64,000 nucleotides of DNA from CAVTAV01 sp963732795. GTDB taxonomy: Bacteria; Pseudomonadota; Alphaproteobacteria; CAVTAV01. Of this stretch, positions 46,479-55,371 are shown one piece after another. Below the pieces are notes generated by a model, which saw only the letters and a list, made by a program, of their open reading frames with translations, had not been told where the DNA came from and did not search any database. Location: assembly GCA_963732795.1 (NCBI GenBank), contig CAVTAV010000007.1:1-64000 (forward strand), in the 5' to 3' direction. Position numbers and translations under genes: made by a program. Positions within the stretch are counted from its first letter, which is position 1. Every line of letters begins with the position of its first letter.

Positions 46479-47661
46479 TCAGGCGGCCTTGAAGCGGATC
46501 GGCAGCTTGGCGGGGCCGTGGCCGATCGTGGTGAGCCACCATTCGAGATCGCCGGCCGATTCGAAGCTCTCGATATGCTTCACGATCGCGCCCAAGAGCG
46601 CCTGCGCCTCCATCTGCGCCAGCGTGCGGCCGACACAGGAATGGACGCCGTAGCCCCAGCCGACATGGCCCTGCAGGTTGCGCTTGATGTCGAACCTGTC
46701 GGGCTCCGGCCATTTGCGCGGATCGCGGTTGGCGGCCGCGAACATCAGCCCGCAGCGCGTGCCTTCCGGGATCACGATGCCCTCGATCTCGACATCCTTC
46801 TTGGTGATCCGGCCGGCCATGCGCGAAGGCGAATCCCAGCGCAGGCTCTCATCGAACGCCGTCTTGATCAGCGACGGGTCCTGGCGCAGAAGCTGATACT
46901 GGTCCGGGAACTCGCAGAACGCCCGGATCGCGGTGGACATGGTCATCACCGTCGTGTCCGCCCCGGCCGAAAGCATGGTCAAGCGTCAGGAGCTTCGCAT
47001 CCTCCTGAGTGATCTCGCCGCGATCGGCCGCCTCGAACATGGCCATGCCCAGGCTGCCCGGCGCGAGATTCTCCCGCTCGCAGGCCCAGACCGCCCAGTT
47101 GATCACGTCGTCCGAGCCCTCGACGGCCTCATTGAACAGCTCGTTCATCGGCCCCATGGTCGCCCAGACCGCATGGCCGAAGGCGCTCATGTTCTCGCGG
47201 CCTTCATGGGGCAGGCCCAGAAGATCCGGCAGCACCTCATGCACGAAGGGGGCGCAAATCTCGGAATGGGCGTCGATCACCTCGCCCTCGCGCTTCAAAA
47301 GCGCCGCGACCTGCTTGTCGGCGATCTCGTGGAAATGCTGGTCCGCCCGGCTCAAGGTCTTCGGCATCAGCGCCTTGCCGATCACCATCCGGACCTGGGT
47401 GTGGCGCGGTGGATCGTCGGTCAGCAGAATCTCGGGCCGCACGGAGTTCGGATCGTGCCAGGGCCGGGAGGTGTTGGAAAAGGACTTCCAGTCCTGCAAT
47501 CCCTGCGAGACATGCTCCCAACGCGCCAGCATCGCGATGTTCTCGCGCTCGATCCAGAGGACCGGCGCCATCTCCCGCAACGCATCGTCCACCGCGCGCG
47601 AGTTGATCACCGACTCGCGGCTGAATAGATCGTCCTTGTAAACCGGCATCTCAGACGCCAT
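46479..47661 (-). pseudogene. Cytochrome P450, frameshifted
   Basis: About 394 codons of a soluble bacterial P450. The N-terminal frame (47661 to about 46985) has TDDPPRHTQVRMVIGKALMP; the C-terminal frame (from about 46982 to 46479) has the I-helix AGADTT, ESLRW (E-x-x-R of helix K), ANRDPRKWPEPDRFD and heme-ligand loop GWGYGVHSCVGRTLAQ with the Cys. Removing one base between LLTL and TMLSAGADTT near 46981 joins them. AGGAGAACGCCC precedes ATG 47661. Resembles terpene/steroid-type P450s (CYP101/CYP111-like) by its DDPPRHTQVR and heme loop, but I would not assign a substrate. Immediately upstream of the SDR. Confidence 0.88.
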
Positions 47662-47690
47662 GGGCGTTCTCCTTAACGAAAGTACATGCT

Positions 47691-47768
47691 GTCATCGCGA
47701 GGCGCGTCAGCGCCGTGGCGATCCAGGAGGCCTGGATTGCCGCGCTCCCTGCGGTCGCTCGCAATGAC
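47691..47768. repeat. REP-like palindromic repeat (family A, second copy)
   Basis: 78-bp imperfect palindrome starting GTCATCGCGAGG and ending GCTCGCAATGAC, with inner GGCGATCCAGG / CCTGGATTGCCGCG. Same family as 40500-40568. It lies in the 117-bp gap between the P450 start and the end of the GMC gene, that is, within a leftward run of genes. It could attenuate or separate the two transcripts. Confidence 0.75.
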
Positions 47769-47778
47769 GGTGTCTGTG

Positions 47779-49425
47779 TCATTCCGCTGCCTCCGGCAGC
47801 TCGACGGACTTCAAGGCCGGCTTGCCGAGCACTAGATCCGCCGCCTTCTCGCCGACCATGATCGCCGGTGCATTCGTGTTGCCGCGGGTGATGCGCGGGA
47901 AGATCGAGGCGTCGGCGACGCGCAGGCCGGCAATGCCGTGCACCTTGAGCTCGTGGTCGACCACGTCGTTCTCGCCCGGCCCCATGCGGCAGGAGCCGAC
48001 GGGGTGGAACACGGTCACGGCGGTGTCGCGGATATAGGCTTCGATGTCCTCGTCCTTCTGGACCTCGGGGCCCGGCGCGATCTCGGTGCCGTGCAGGCTT
48101 TCGAAGGTCGGCGCGGCGAGGATCCGGCGCGACATCTTGAAGCCCTTGACCAGGGGCACGATGTCCTCCGGCACGCCGAGGAAATTCGGGTCGATGACGG
48201 GGGCCGCGCGCGGATCCGCGCTGGCCAGAGAGACCTGTCCCCGGCTTTCGGGCGCAAGCGCCACGATGTTCATGCCGTAGCCATGGCCCAAGGGCAGCGG
48301 GAATTTCGAGACATTGCGGTGGGCCGGGATGAAGACGATCTGGAGATCCGGTCGCTCCTGGTTCGGATCGCTTTTCACCAGTCCGTGGGCCTCATAGACG
48401 TTGCTCGCGAACGGTCCCGTCCGCGCCACGGCATATTGCAGCACGTTCCACACGCCGCGCGGAAAAGCCTTCAGCGAGATGCCGTAGGACTCGATGTTCT
48501 TGGTGCGCAGCTTGATCGTGGTGGCGAGATGGTCGTGCAGATGGCGCCCGACGCCGGGAAGCGAATGCACGACGTCGATCCCGTGCTTCTTGAGCTCTTC
48601 CGGATCGCCGATGCCCGAGAGCAGCAGGATCTGCGGCGAGCCGTAAGCGCCGCCCGAGAGCACGATATCGCGCTCCGATTTGATCGTCTGAACCTTGCCG
48701 TCGCGCTCGATCTCGACGCCGGTCGCGCGGCCGTTCTCGACGATCACCCGGCGGACCAGCGCTTCGGTCAGGATGGTCAGGTTCTCCCGGTTCCGGGCGG
48801 GCCTGAGGAACGCGGTCGCCGTGGACTCGCGATAGCCGTCCCGCATCGTGCCCTGGCGCTTGCCGAAACCTTCGGGCGCCGGGCCATTGAAATCGTCGCA
48901 GCGCGGATACTGCAGCATGTCGACGGCGTCGAGGAACCGCTTGATCAGCGGATTCGGCTTCGGCCGCGGGAACATCACGTTCAGCGGCCCGCCCTTGGCG
49001 TGATAGGGCCCGGCGGGATAGTCCTCGTTGTTCTCCGAGCGCAGGAAATAGGGCAGCACATCGGCATAGGACCAGCCGGGATTGCCGATTTCGGCCCAAT
49101 GATCGAAATCTTCCTTGTGGCCCCGGTGATAGACCATGCCGTTGATCGAGCTGGTGCCGCCCAGAACCTTGCCGCGCGGGCTCGGGATCGGCCGGTTCGA
49201 GAGATGCGACTGCGGCGCGAGCGTGAAGTTCCAGTTCACGACCGGATGGCTCAGCAGCGCCGCGACCAGGGCCGGGACATGAATGAGCGGCGTCGAATCC
49301 TTCGGCCCCGCCTCGATCAGGCAGACGCGGTTTTTGGGATCCTCCGACAGCCGGTTCGCCAGCACGCAGCCGGCCGAGCCGGCGCCGACCACGATGAAAT
49401 CGAAGCTGTTCTCGGTGTCCGCCAT
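47779..49425 (-). CDS. GMC-family choline/alcohol dehydrogenase
   Basis: 548-aa flavoprotein of the choline-dehydrogenase-like GMC family, distinct from the two EPS-locus paralogues. VVGAGSAGCVLANRLSE at residues 12-28, GGTSSINGMVYHRGH, GIGDPEELKKHGI and C-terminal FHPVGSCRMG (active-site His) with GNTNAPAIMVGEKAADL. Complete. Next to a BCCT transporter such enzymes could be choline dehydrogenase, but the neighbours (P450, SDR, MBL) suggest oxidation of a larger alcohol. Follows the MBL gene with 13 bp between. Confidence 0.9.
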   Translation of the reverse strand: MADTENSFDFIVVGAGSAGCVLANRLSEDPKNRVCLIEAGPKDSTPLIHVPALVAALLSHPVVNWNFTLAPQSHLSNRPIPSPRGKVLGGTSSINGMVYHRGHKEDFDHWAEIGNPGWSYADVLPYFLRSENNEDYPAGPYHAKGGPLNVMFPRPKPNPLIKRFLDAVDMLQYPRCDDFNGPAPEGFGKRQGTMRDGYRESTATAFLRPARNRENLTILTEALVRRVIVENGRATGVEIERDGKVQTIKSERDIVLSGGAYGSPQILLLSGIGDPEELKKHGIDVVHSLPGVGRHLHDHLATTIKLRTKNIESYGISLKAFPRGVWNVLQYAVARTGPFASNVYEAHGLVKSDPNQERPDLQIVFIPAHRNVSKFPLPLGHGYGMNIVALAPESRGQVSLASADPRAAPVIDPNFLGVPEDIVPLVKGFKMSRRILAAPTFESLHGTEIAPGPEVQKDEDIEAYIRDTAVTVFHPVGSCRMGPGENDVVDHELKVHGIAGLRVADASIFPRITRGNTNAPAIMVGEKAADLVLGKPALKSVELPEAAE

Positions 49426-49438
49426 GACCGGGCCCCGG

Positions 49439-50317
49439 TCAGTCCTCGACCTCGAAGCGCGACGAGTCGCCGTCCTTGACGATCCAGCCCGCCGTCGGGT
49501 CGCAGAAATGGCTGGCGATGATGAAGGCCTTGCGGTCGCCGTAGCGTTTGACGAAATCGGCCCGGGTCGCGGCGCCCTGCGCCTTGTCGAAGTCGAAATT
49601 CGCCGGATGCTCGGGCAGCGCGATCTGGATCGGATGGTGCATCAGGTCGCCGGTGATGACCGCATCCTGGCCCTTGGACGAGATATGGACGCTGACATGG
49701 CCGGGCGTATGGCCGGGCGTCGGGAACAGACTGATTTCGTCCGTCACCTGATATTCGGTGCCGATGAACTGGGCGAGGCCGGCATCGATGACCGGCTCGA
49801 TCGAATCCGAGAGATGCTCCATATGCGGATCGCCACGCCGACGCTTCTCCTGCCAGACGTCCCATTCCTTTTGTCCGAAGAGATAGCGGGCATTGGGGAA
49901 GGTCGGCACCCATTTGCCGTCCACCAGCCGGGTGTTCCAGCCGACGTGATCGAAATGGAGATGGGTGCAGAGCACGGTGGTCACGTCTTCCGGCTTGTAG
50001 CCCGAGGCGGCCAAGTCCTCGAGGAACGAGCCCTGCATGTTGCAGAAGATGTCGTATTCGCGGACCCGGTCGTTGCCGATGCAGGTATCGACCATGATCA
50101 GCTCGGTGGGCGTCTTGACCACGAAGCATTGGAACGAGATCAGCATGTCGCCGTCGGGCGTCGCGAAATGCGGCTGGAGCCAGTCGTATTTCTTCATCAG
50201 CTCGGGCGAGCCGCCTTCGAGCAAGACCGCGAGCGGGTCCTGATGGGCGTTCACTTCGACGATGCGCGTGACCCGGCAATCGCCGACCGTCCAATGCCGC
50301 AAATGTTCCTTGGCCAT
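49439..50317 (-). CDS. MBL-fold metallo-hydrolase
   Basis: 292 aa. Metal-binding THLHFDHVGWN (H-x-H-x-D-H), PTPGHTPGHVSVHI and ITGDLMHHPIQI, IIASHFC give a full di-metal site of the metallo-beta-lactamase fold. The long insert with QKEWDVW and RRGDPHM is typical of lactonase/hydrolase members such as AHL-lactonase-like proteins. No signal peptide. First gene in the leftward catabolic cluster, upstream of the GMC gene. Likely hydrolyses a lactone or thioester produced in the pathway. Confidence 0.88.
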   Translation of the reverse strand: MAKEHLRHWTVGDCRVTRIVEVNAHQDPLAVLLEGGSPELMKKYDWLQPHFATPDGDMLISFQCFVVKTPTELIMVDTCIGNDRVREYDIFCNMQGSFLEDLAASGYKPEDVTTVLCTHLHFDHVGWNTRLVDGKWVPTFPNARYLFGQKEWDVWQEKRRRGDPHMEHLSDSIEPVIDAGLAQFIGTEYQVTDEISLFPTPGHTPGHVSVHISSKGQDAVITGDLMHHPIQIALPEHPANFDFDKAQGAATRADFVKRYGDRKAFIIASHFCDPTAGWIVKDGDSSRFEVED

Positions 50318-50431
50318 GGTGCTGCTCTAAATCCCCCTGGTCTCTCAATCCGAACACGCCTCGCGGACGCATCCTACACTGGTATAACAATAATGCGCCC
50401 GGCGAAAGACCTTCGCCGCGCCGATTTTCGC

Positions 50432-50773
50432 CTAGGATTTGCCGTCGCCGTAGCGCAGAACGCTGACCTTTTCGAGGGTGACGAGGCCGCTGCCCATGAT
50501 CTTGTCGAGCTCGGGCAGAAAGGCGTCGATCTTTTCCTTGGTATCGACGATTTCGATCACGATCGGCAGGTCCTCCGAGAGCCGTAGGATCTTTGCGGTA
50601 TGGAGATGGCTCGAATGGCCGAAGCCCAGCGGGCCGCGCAACACGGTCGCGCCGGCGAGGCCGGCTTTCCGCGCCTTCAGCACGATCGCCTCATAGGCCG
50701 GATGGTGGTCCGCCCTGTCGTCCTCGCCGACGAAAATCCGCAGTAGGACCGCTTGCTCGGGTAGCGCGCTCAT
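50432..50773 (-). CDS. DUF190-domain protein (fluoride module)
   Basis: 113 aa. LLRIFVGEDDRADHHPAYEA, LRGPLGFG and IVIEIVDTKEKIDAFLPEL are the family signature of DUF190, a small PII-like alpha/beta protein found next to crcB. Start at ATG 50773 (the longer frame upstream is unsupported). It follows crcB by 8 bp and is part of the riboswitch-controlled transcript. Supposed to help or regulate fluoride export. Confidence 0.88.
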   Translation of the reverse strand: MSALPEQAVLLRIFVGEDDRADHHPAYEAIVLKARKAGLAGATVLRGPLGFGHSSHLHTAKILRLSEDLPIVIEIVDTKEKIDAFLPELDKIMGSGLVTLEKVSVLRYGDGKS

Positions 50774-50781
50774 GGGGCCTC

Positions 50782-51178
50782 CTATCGATTGATGGTAACG
50801 GCCAGGCTGTGGCCGAGCCAGACGCCCAACAGGCACAGGGCGACCGACAGCACGATGTTCCCCGTGGCCCAGAGCCATTCGCCGTCCTGCATGAGGTTCA
50901 GGGTCTGCAGGCTGAAGGACGAGAAGGTGGTGAAGCCACCGCACACGCCGACCAGGATGAATTGCCGGCTGCCGGTGCCGATCAGGAGGCGGCCATCAGG
51001 GCCGGTCAGGGTGAAGACGAGACCGATCACCAAGGAGCCGGCGATGTTCACGAACAAGCGTGCCCCAAGGAAAGGTTTCGCCGAACCAGCGCGCAACGAG
51101 GCCGGAGCACCAATAGCGGCCGACGCCGCCGATCGCGCTCCCGAGCGCCACCCAGAGCGGGATCAGCGCGCTCGACAT
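50782..51178 (-). pseudogene. crcB: Fluoride exporter CrcB (Fluc), frameshifted
   Basis: About 130 codons of a four-helix dual-topology fluoride channel. N-terminal frame (51178) reads IPLWVALGSAIGGVGRYWCS and ends FPWGTL; the family continues FVNIAGSLVIG, which is found in the next frame from about 51060 to 50782, with VCGGFTTFSSFSLQT, the fluoride-path Phe/Ser signature. One extra T near 51063 explains the break. Downstream of the fluoride riboswitch and followed by DUF190, so expression is fluoride-induced. Functionally it lowers cytoplasmic fluoride. Confidence 0.92.
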
Positions 51179-51262
51179 GGGTCTTGCGTCCGTCGCGACG
51201 GATCGATCGAGGATAGACGGATCATGCGGGCCTCCTGGCTCGTTCCCCCTTGGTGGGTTGTT

Positions 51263-51316
51263 GAGGCAGGAGTCATCAGCCGGTCGCGGCGGTTATCGGG
51301 GGACTCCATCCCCATC
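51263..51316 (-). promoter_or_regulatory. Fluoride riboswitch (crcB motif)
   Basis: On the minus strand the sequence reads GGGGATGGAGTCCCCC, then GATAACCGCC, then GGCTGATGACTCCTGCC: the conserved aptamer core of the crcB RNA (GGxGATGG, ATAACCGC, CTGATGAC-CCTxC). It lies about 85 nt upstream of the crcB start codon in the correct orientation. The segment between the aptamer and the gene should be the expression platform; I see no clear T-run terminator, so control of translation is as likely as termination. Confidence 0.93.
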
Positions 51317-51385
51317 GACGTCGGTCGGATCGAACTTTACGTGGCGGCCTGAGAGCCAGTCAATACAGACGGGCTTGGCTCTCTG

Positions 51386-51477
51386 CGTCACCCCAGCGCA
51401 AGGCTGGGGTCCAGGGCGTCCGACGTTGCGCTCAACGTCTGACGTGGGGCTGGATGCCAGCCTCCGCTGGCATGACG
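51386..51477. repeat. Palindromic repeat (family B)
   Basis: 92-bp inverted repeat: CGTCACCCCAGCGCAAGGCT continuing to TCCAG on the left and CTGGATGCCAGCCTCCGCTG continuing to CATGACG on the right, with a central loop holding GTTGCGCTCAACGTCTGACG. Dispersed GTCA-CCAG-type repeats with this layout are common between genes of alphaproteobacteria. It separates the riboswitch leader from the convergent end of the DUF2905 gene. Confidence 0.65.
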
Positions 51478-51494
51478 ACGGAGAGAGGTCGCCG

Positions 51495-51695
51495 TTAGCG
51501 GTTGATCAGCCACAGAATCGCGGTCAGGACCACGCTGACGACGATCGAGGTCATGATCGGGATATAGAGCTTGAAATTGCCGCGCTCGATCAGGATGTCC
51601 CCCGGCAAGCGGCCGAGACCGAGCTTCTCGCCGATCAGCCAGGCGACGCCGACCGCGATCAGGATGATGCCGAGAATGATCAGGAGCTTGGGCAT
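51495..51695 (-). CDS. DUF2905-domain small membrane protein
   Basis: 66 aa, two hydrophobic helices flanking GEKLGLGRLPGDILIERGNF, the DUF2905 signature. Start at ATG 51695; the frame upstream to 51755 lacks homology. Inner-membrane location expected. Stands alone, divergent from the YjbR-like gene. Function unknown. Confidence 0.85.
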   Translation of the reverse strand: MPKLLIILGIILIAVGVAWLIGEKLGLGRLPGDILIERGNFKLYIPIMTSIVVSVVLTAILWLINR

Positions 51696-51741
51696 GGCGG
51701 TACCGTTGCTCTGATGTAAGCTCTCCACGGCCCTTTGCCAA

Positions 51742-52107
51742 ATGGACGACCGCATGACCTACGAAGAGTTCAATGCCTTTTGCGACGCCCTGCCGGCCAC
51801 GAGCTATGTGATGCAATGGGGCGATTCGCATGTCTGGAAGGTCGGCGGCAAGGTGTTCGCGATCGGCGGCTGGACGGACGGGCCGGGTTATACGTTCAAG
51901 GTCAGCGAGATCGCCTATGAGATGCTGCGGGACCAGCCGGGTTTGCGGCCCGCGCCTTATCTCGCCTCGCGCGGCTTGAAGTGGATCCAGCACTACTCGA
52001 AGCCCGGCCTCTCGGACGAGGACTTGAAATTCTATCTTCTCGAATCCTATCGCATCGTCTCCGAAGGGCTGTCGAAGAAGAAGCGTAAGGCAATTGGGCT
52101 ATTGTAG
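51742..52107 (+). CDS. MmcQ/YjbR-family protein
   Basis: 121 aa. The MmcQ/YjbR fold is recognisable from FNAFCDALPATSYVMQWG, VWKVGGKVFAI, the aromatic KWIQHYSKPGLSDEDL, and a C-terminal helix ending in LSKKKRKAIGLL. These proteins resemble CyaY-like/DNA-binding folds; activity not established. ATG 51742 or 51754 could be the start, neither with a strong ribosome site. Confidence 0.88.
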   Translation: MDDRMTYEEFNAFCDALPATSYVMQWGDSHVWKVGGKVFAIGGWTDGPGYTFKVSEIAYEMLRDQPGLRPAPYLASRGLKWIQHYSKPGLSDEDLKFYLLESYRIVSEGLSKKKRKAIGLL

Positions 52108-52149
52108 CGCGGTCCCGGAATCCGCTTTGCTTGGGCCAAGGGGGATGTC

Positions 52150-53554
52150 ATGGCGAATGCACAAGAATACGATCTGGTCGTGATCGGCTGCGGCGCGGCC
52201 GGTTTGTCGGCGGCGGTGAGCTATGGTGCGGTCGCGGTCAGCCAAGGCCGCAAACCGCGGGTGGCCGTGCTGGAGCGGGCTAGCCGGGAGAATCGCGGCG
52301 GCGCGACCCGCTGGACCAGTTCCTGGTTTCGCATCACCGAGGACCGCAAGCCTCGATCCGAATTTCATCCCCCAGATGAAAGCTGTCTCGAACGGGATGG
52401 CCGATCTCGATTATTGCGAGGCGTTGTCGCGCGAAGTGACCGAAACTTTGGGTTTTCTCGAGCGAAACGGCGTCGAATTGATCTATTTTCCGCAGCCTTT
52501 CGCCAATCGTAACACCGGCGGCGGGCTCGGGATGCCGGCCAAGGGCGGGGTCGGGATCGTCGATGGACTGGCGGCGGCCGTCGAAGCGCACGCGCGGGCC
52601 TCGACATTCTCTATGAGACCGAGGCCCTGCGCCTCAGCCAGTCGGACGACGGCCGCGTCAACGGCGTCGTCACCCGCGGGCGCGACGGCTTGACCCGACG
52701 GCTCATGGCGCCGGCGGTCGTCATCGGTTGCGGCGGCTTCGAGGGCAACAAGGAGATGCTGACGCAATATCTCGGCAGCCGGGCCTGCGATCTGCCGCTG
52801 GTGGCGCCGACGCTCGTGAACAATCGCGGCGAGGGGCTGCGCATGGCGATGGAGGTCGGCGCCGATACGGCCGGTCAGTTCGACATGTTTCACGGCGAGC
52901 CGATGGACCCGCGCTCGTCAAAGCCGGATGCCGTGATCTACGGCTATCCGTTCGGCATCGTCGTCAACAGCGCGGCAAAACGCTTCTTCGACGAAGGAAA
53001 AGACAGCTTCGATTCGACTTTCGAGGCGCTTTCTTTCGAGATCTGGCGCAATCAGGGCCAAAAAGCCTTCTTTATCGGCGATCAGACGACCCTCGAGCAT
53101 CGATCATTGGGCCGATATCAATCTCACCGACCAGCCCATGATCGAAGCGCCGAGCCTTGGGTCCCTCGCCGAAACGCTCGGCCTAGACGCCAAGGCGCTC
53201 GAAGCCACGGTCACGGATTACAACGCCGCGATCGGCCCCGGCAATTTCGACCCGAAGATCTTCGACGGGACGGCGGCGATCGGCCTCGATCCGCCGAAAT
53301 CCAATTGGGCGTTCCGGCTGGAGCGGCCGCCTTTCATCGCCTATCCCCTGACCTGCGCGATCACCTTCACCTTCGGCGGCATCCGCACCAACGCCCAGGC
53401 CCAGGTCGTCAGCCCCTCCGGTGCGCCCATCCCCGGCCTTTATGCCGCCGGCGAAGTCACCGGGCTTTATTATCACGTCTATCCGGCGGGAACCTCGGTG
53501 CTGAGGGCGGCGACGTTCGGGCGGCTTGCCGGGGCGCATGCCGCCTCGGCCTAG
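52150..53554 (+). pseudogene. FAD-dependent dehydrogenase (TcuA/fumarate-reductase-like), three frameshifts
   Basis: About 468 codons. LVVIGCGAAGLSAAVSYGAV opens the FAD domain. The frame shifts near 52350 (into NFIPQMKAVSNGMADLDY), near 52600 (one missing G in a GGG run, into LDILYETEALRLSQSDDG) and near 53100 (into HWADINLTDQPMIEAPS). Continuous homology resumes each time: VIGCGGFEGNKEMLTQYL, RFFDEGKDSFDS and, at the C-terminus, FGGIRTNAQAQVV, GLYAAGEVTG and YPAGTSVLRAATFGRLAG. This layout matches the tricarballylate dehydrogenase/succinate-dehydrogenase flavoprotein group. Start has no strong ribosome site. Substrate unknown. Confidence 0.82.
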
Positions 53555-53602
53555 CCGTAGGGCACGAGTGTGCTAAATTCGGAAAAGAAAGGAGCCCGCG
53601 TC

Positions 53603-54479
53603 ATGGAGATCGTTCACGCGGATTCGGTCCGGACCGACGACGATCCTTTGCCGCATCGCCATGGCGGTATCGCGATCGATTACCTGTTTACCGGCGAGGA
53701 AAGCACGCCGGACAATTTCTCCTGGTCGATCGGGCATGAGACCTCGGAATATTATTCGCCGCGCCACCGGCACAATTTCGACCAGATCCGCTATTGCATC
53801 TCGGGCAGTATCCCGATCGGGCCGCATCTGACCGTCGACGAGGGCGAGGTCGGCTATTTTCCCGAAGGCGTCCATTACGGGCCGCAGGAAGGTGGGCCGA
53901 ACCGCGAAACCCTGGTGCTGCAATTCGGCGGGGCCAGCGGTCAGGGCTATTTGAGCGCGCGGCAGCTCAAGGCGGGCCATACCGCGCTCCTGGACGAGGG
54001 CCGGTTCGAAAAGGGCGTTTTTCGGCGTACCTCCGGCGAAGGCAAGAAGAACCAGGATAGCTATGATGCTATCTGGCAGAAGGTATCGGGCCGGCCGCTC
54101 GAATACCCCAAGCCGCGTTACAAGGCGCCGATCGTGATGAAGCCGGAGAATTTCGACTGGGTGCCGGTGCCCGAGTCTCCGGGCGTCTGCCGGCGTGTGC
54201 TCGGGCGCTTCGGCGAGCGCGGGGTTGGCATCGATTTCCTCGCGATCCCGCCGGGCGAGGGCCATGATATGGGCCGCTCCGAGGCCCGGCGGCTGGTTTT
54301 CGTCTGCCGCGGCATGGGAAAACTCGCGCGGCAATTCCTATTCGCGGCACTCGGCGGTTCGTCTGGAGCCCGGCGAGTCGGTTCGCTTCGAAGCCGGCGA
54401 CGATACCGAGCTTTTCGTCATCACGCTTCCGATGATCGGCGAATCGTCCGTCCAAGCCGCGTCCGCCGCGGCGGAATAG
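53603..54479 (+). pseudogene. Two-domain cupin protein, frameshifted near the C-terminus
   Basis: About 292 codons. ATG 53603 has AAAGGAG upstream, so the longer frame from 53570 is not used. Cupin motif 1 is visible as YYSPRHRHNFDQIRYCISG and motif 2 as VGYFPEGVHYGPQ. A second cupin-like half begins near residue 190. Near 54340 the frame shifts by one base: RLVFVCRGMGKL continues as YSRHSAVRLEPGESVRFEAG to TAG 54477. Metal-binding His residues of the first cupin are present. Enzyme or binding protein of unknown substrate, placed between the flavoprotein and GST genes, perhaps one pathway. Confidence 0.8.
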
Positions 54480-54595
54480 GCGGCATCGCGTCTCATCCGG
54501 GCTTTTGCTATTGCAAATTCTCGCCCCAAGAGGGGAGTATGCGCCACCGCGCGCCGGGGCGAAGGACCGTGAAATCAAGGTCGGAGGAGAGGCAC

Positions 54596-55355
54596 ATGCT
54601 GCAGCTTTATCATTGGGAGCCCAATGCGAATTCGGGCAAACCGATGCTTACGCTCGCCGAAAAAGGCGTGCCCTATGAGAGCCATTACCTGGATCTTTTG
54701 AAGATGGACCAGCACAAGCCGGACTATCTCAAGGTCAATCCGGACGGCACGATCCCGGCGATGGTCGATGGCGACCGCGTGCTCACCGAATCCACCCCGA
54801 TGATGGAATATGTCGACGAGAAATTCGACGGCCCGCCGCTGCGCCCGGAGCGATCCCAAGGAGCGCTGGCGGATGCGCTGGTGGATGCGCTATTTCGATT
54901 CCTATTTCGCGCCGTCGGTCAGCATGATCGGCTGGAACATGTTCGTCGGCCCGTCGGCCCGCACCCGCGATCCCGAGGAGATGAAGGCGGCGATCGAGAA
55001 GATTCCGCTCGAATCCCGCCGCGTCGCCTGGCGCAAGGCGCTGTTCAATGAGTTCACCGAGGACGAGCTCGCCGAATCCCGCCGCCGCACGATCTTCTCC
55101 ATCGGCATTCTGGAGCAGCATCTGACGCACCATCCCTTCATCGCCGGCAATTCCTACAGCCTCGGCGACATCAACGGCTTCAACCTCGCCTATGCGCTGC
55201 CGTTCTCCCAGCCGGACCACTGCAACGACGACAAGACGCCCAAGATCATGGCTTGGCTCCGGATGATCTATGCCCGTCCGGCGACCAAGGAGACCTGGGC
55301 CAAGGGCCGCACCGAACTGGCCTCGCGCTTGACGAAGCTCGAGCCGAAGAAATAA
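54596..55355 (+). pseudogene. Glutathione S-transferase family protein, frameshifted
   Basis: About 253 codons. GGAGGAGAGGCAC is a strong ribosome site for ATG 54596. N-terminal thioredoxin-like domain: LYHWEPNANSGKPMLTLAEK, YLKVNPDGTIPAMVDGD, LTESTPMMEYVDEKF. Near 54850 the frame shifts (PLRP to SDPKERWRMRWWMRYFDSYF) and the helical C-terminal domain continues to ...LTKLEPKK. One extra base explains it. The active-site region (NANSGKP) has Ser in the usual place of catalytic Ser/Cys. It is followed by a second GST gene 16 bp later. Confidence 0.85.
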
Positions 55356-55371
55356 GGCGGGGAGGGGAACA

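Noticed and set aside
47938..49479. 513-codon open frame on the + strand over the GMC gene
   Set aside because: Antisense shadow; the minus strand has complete GMC motifs.
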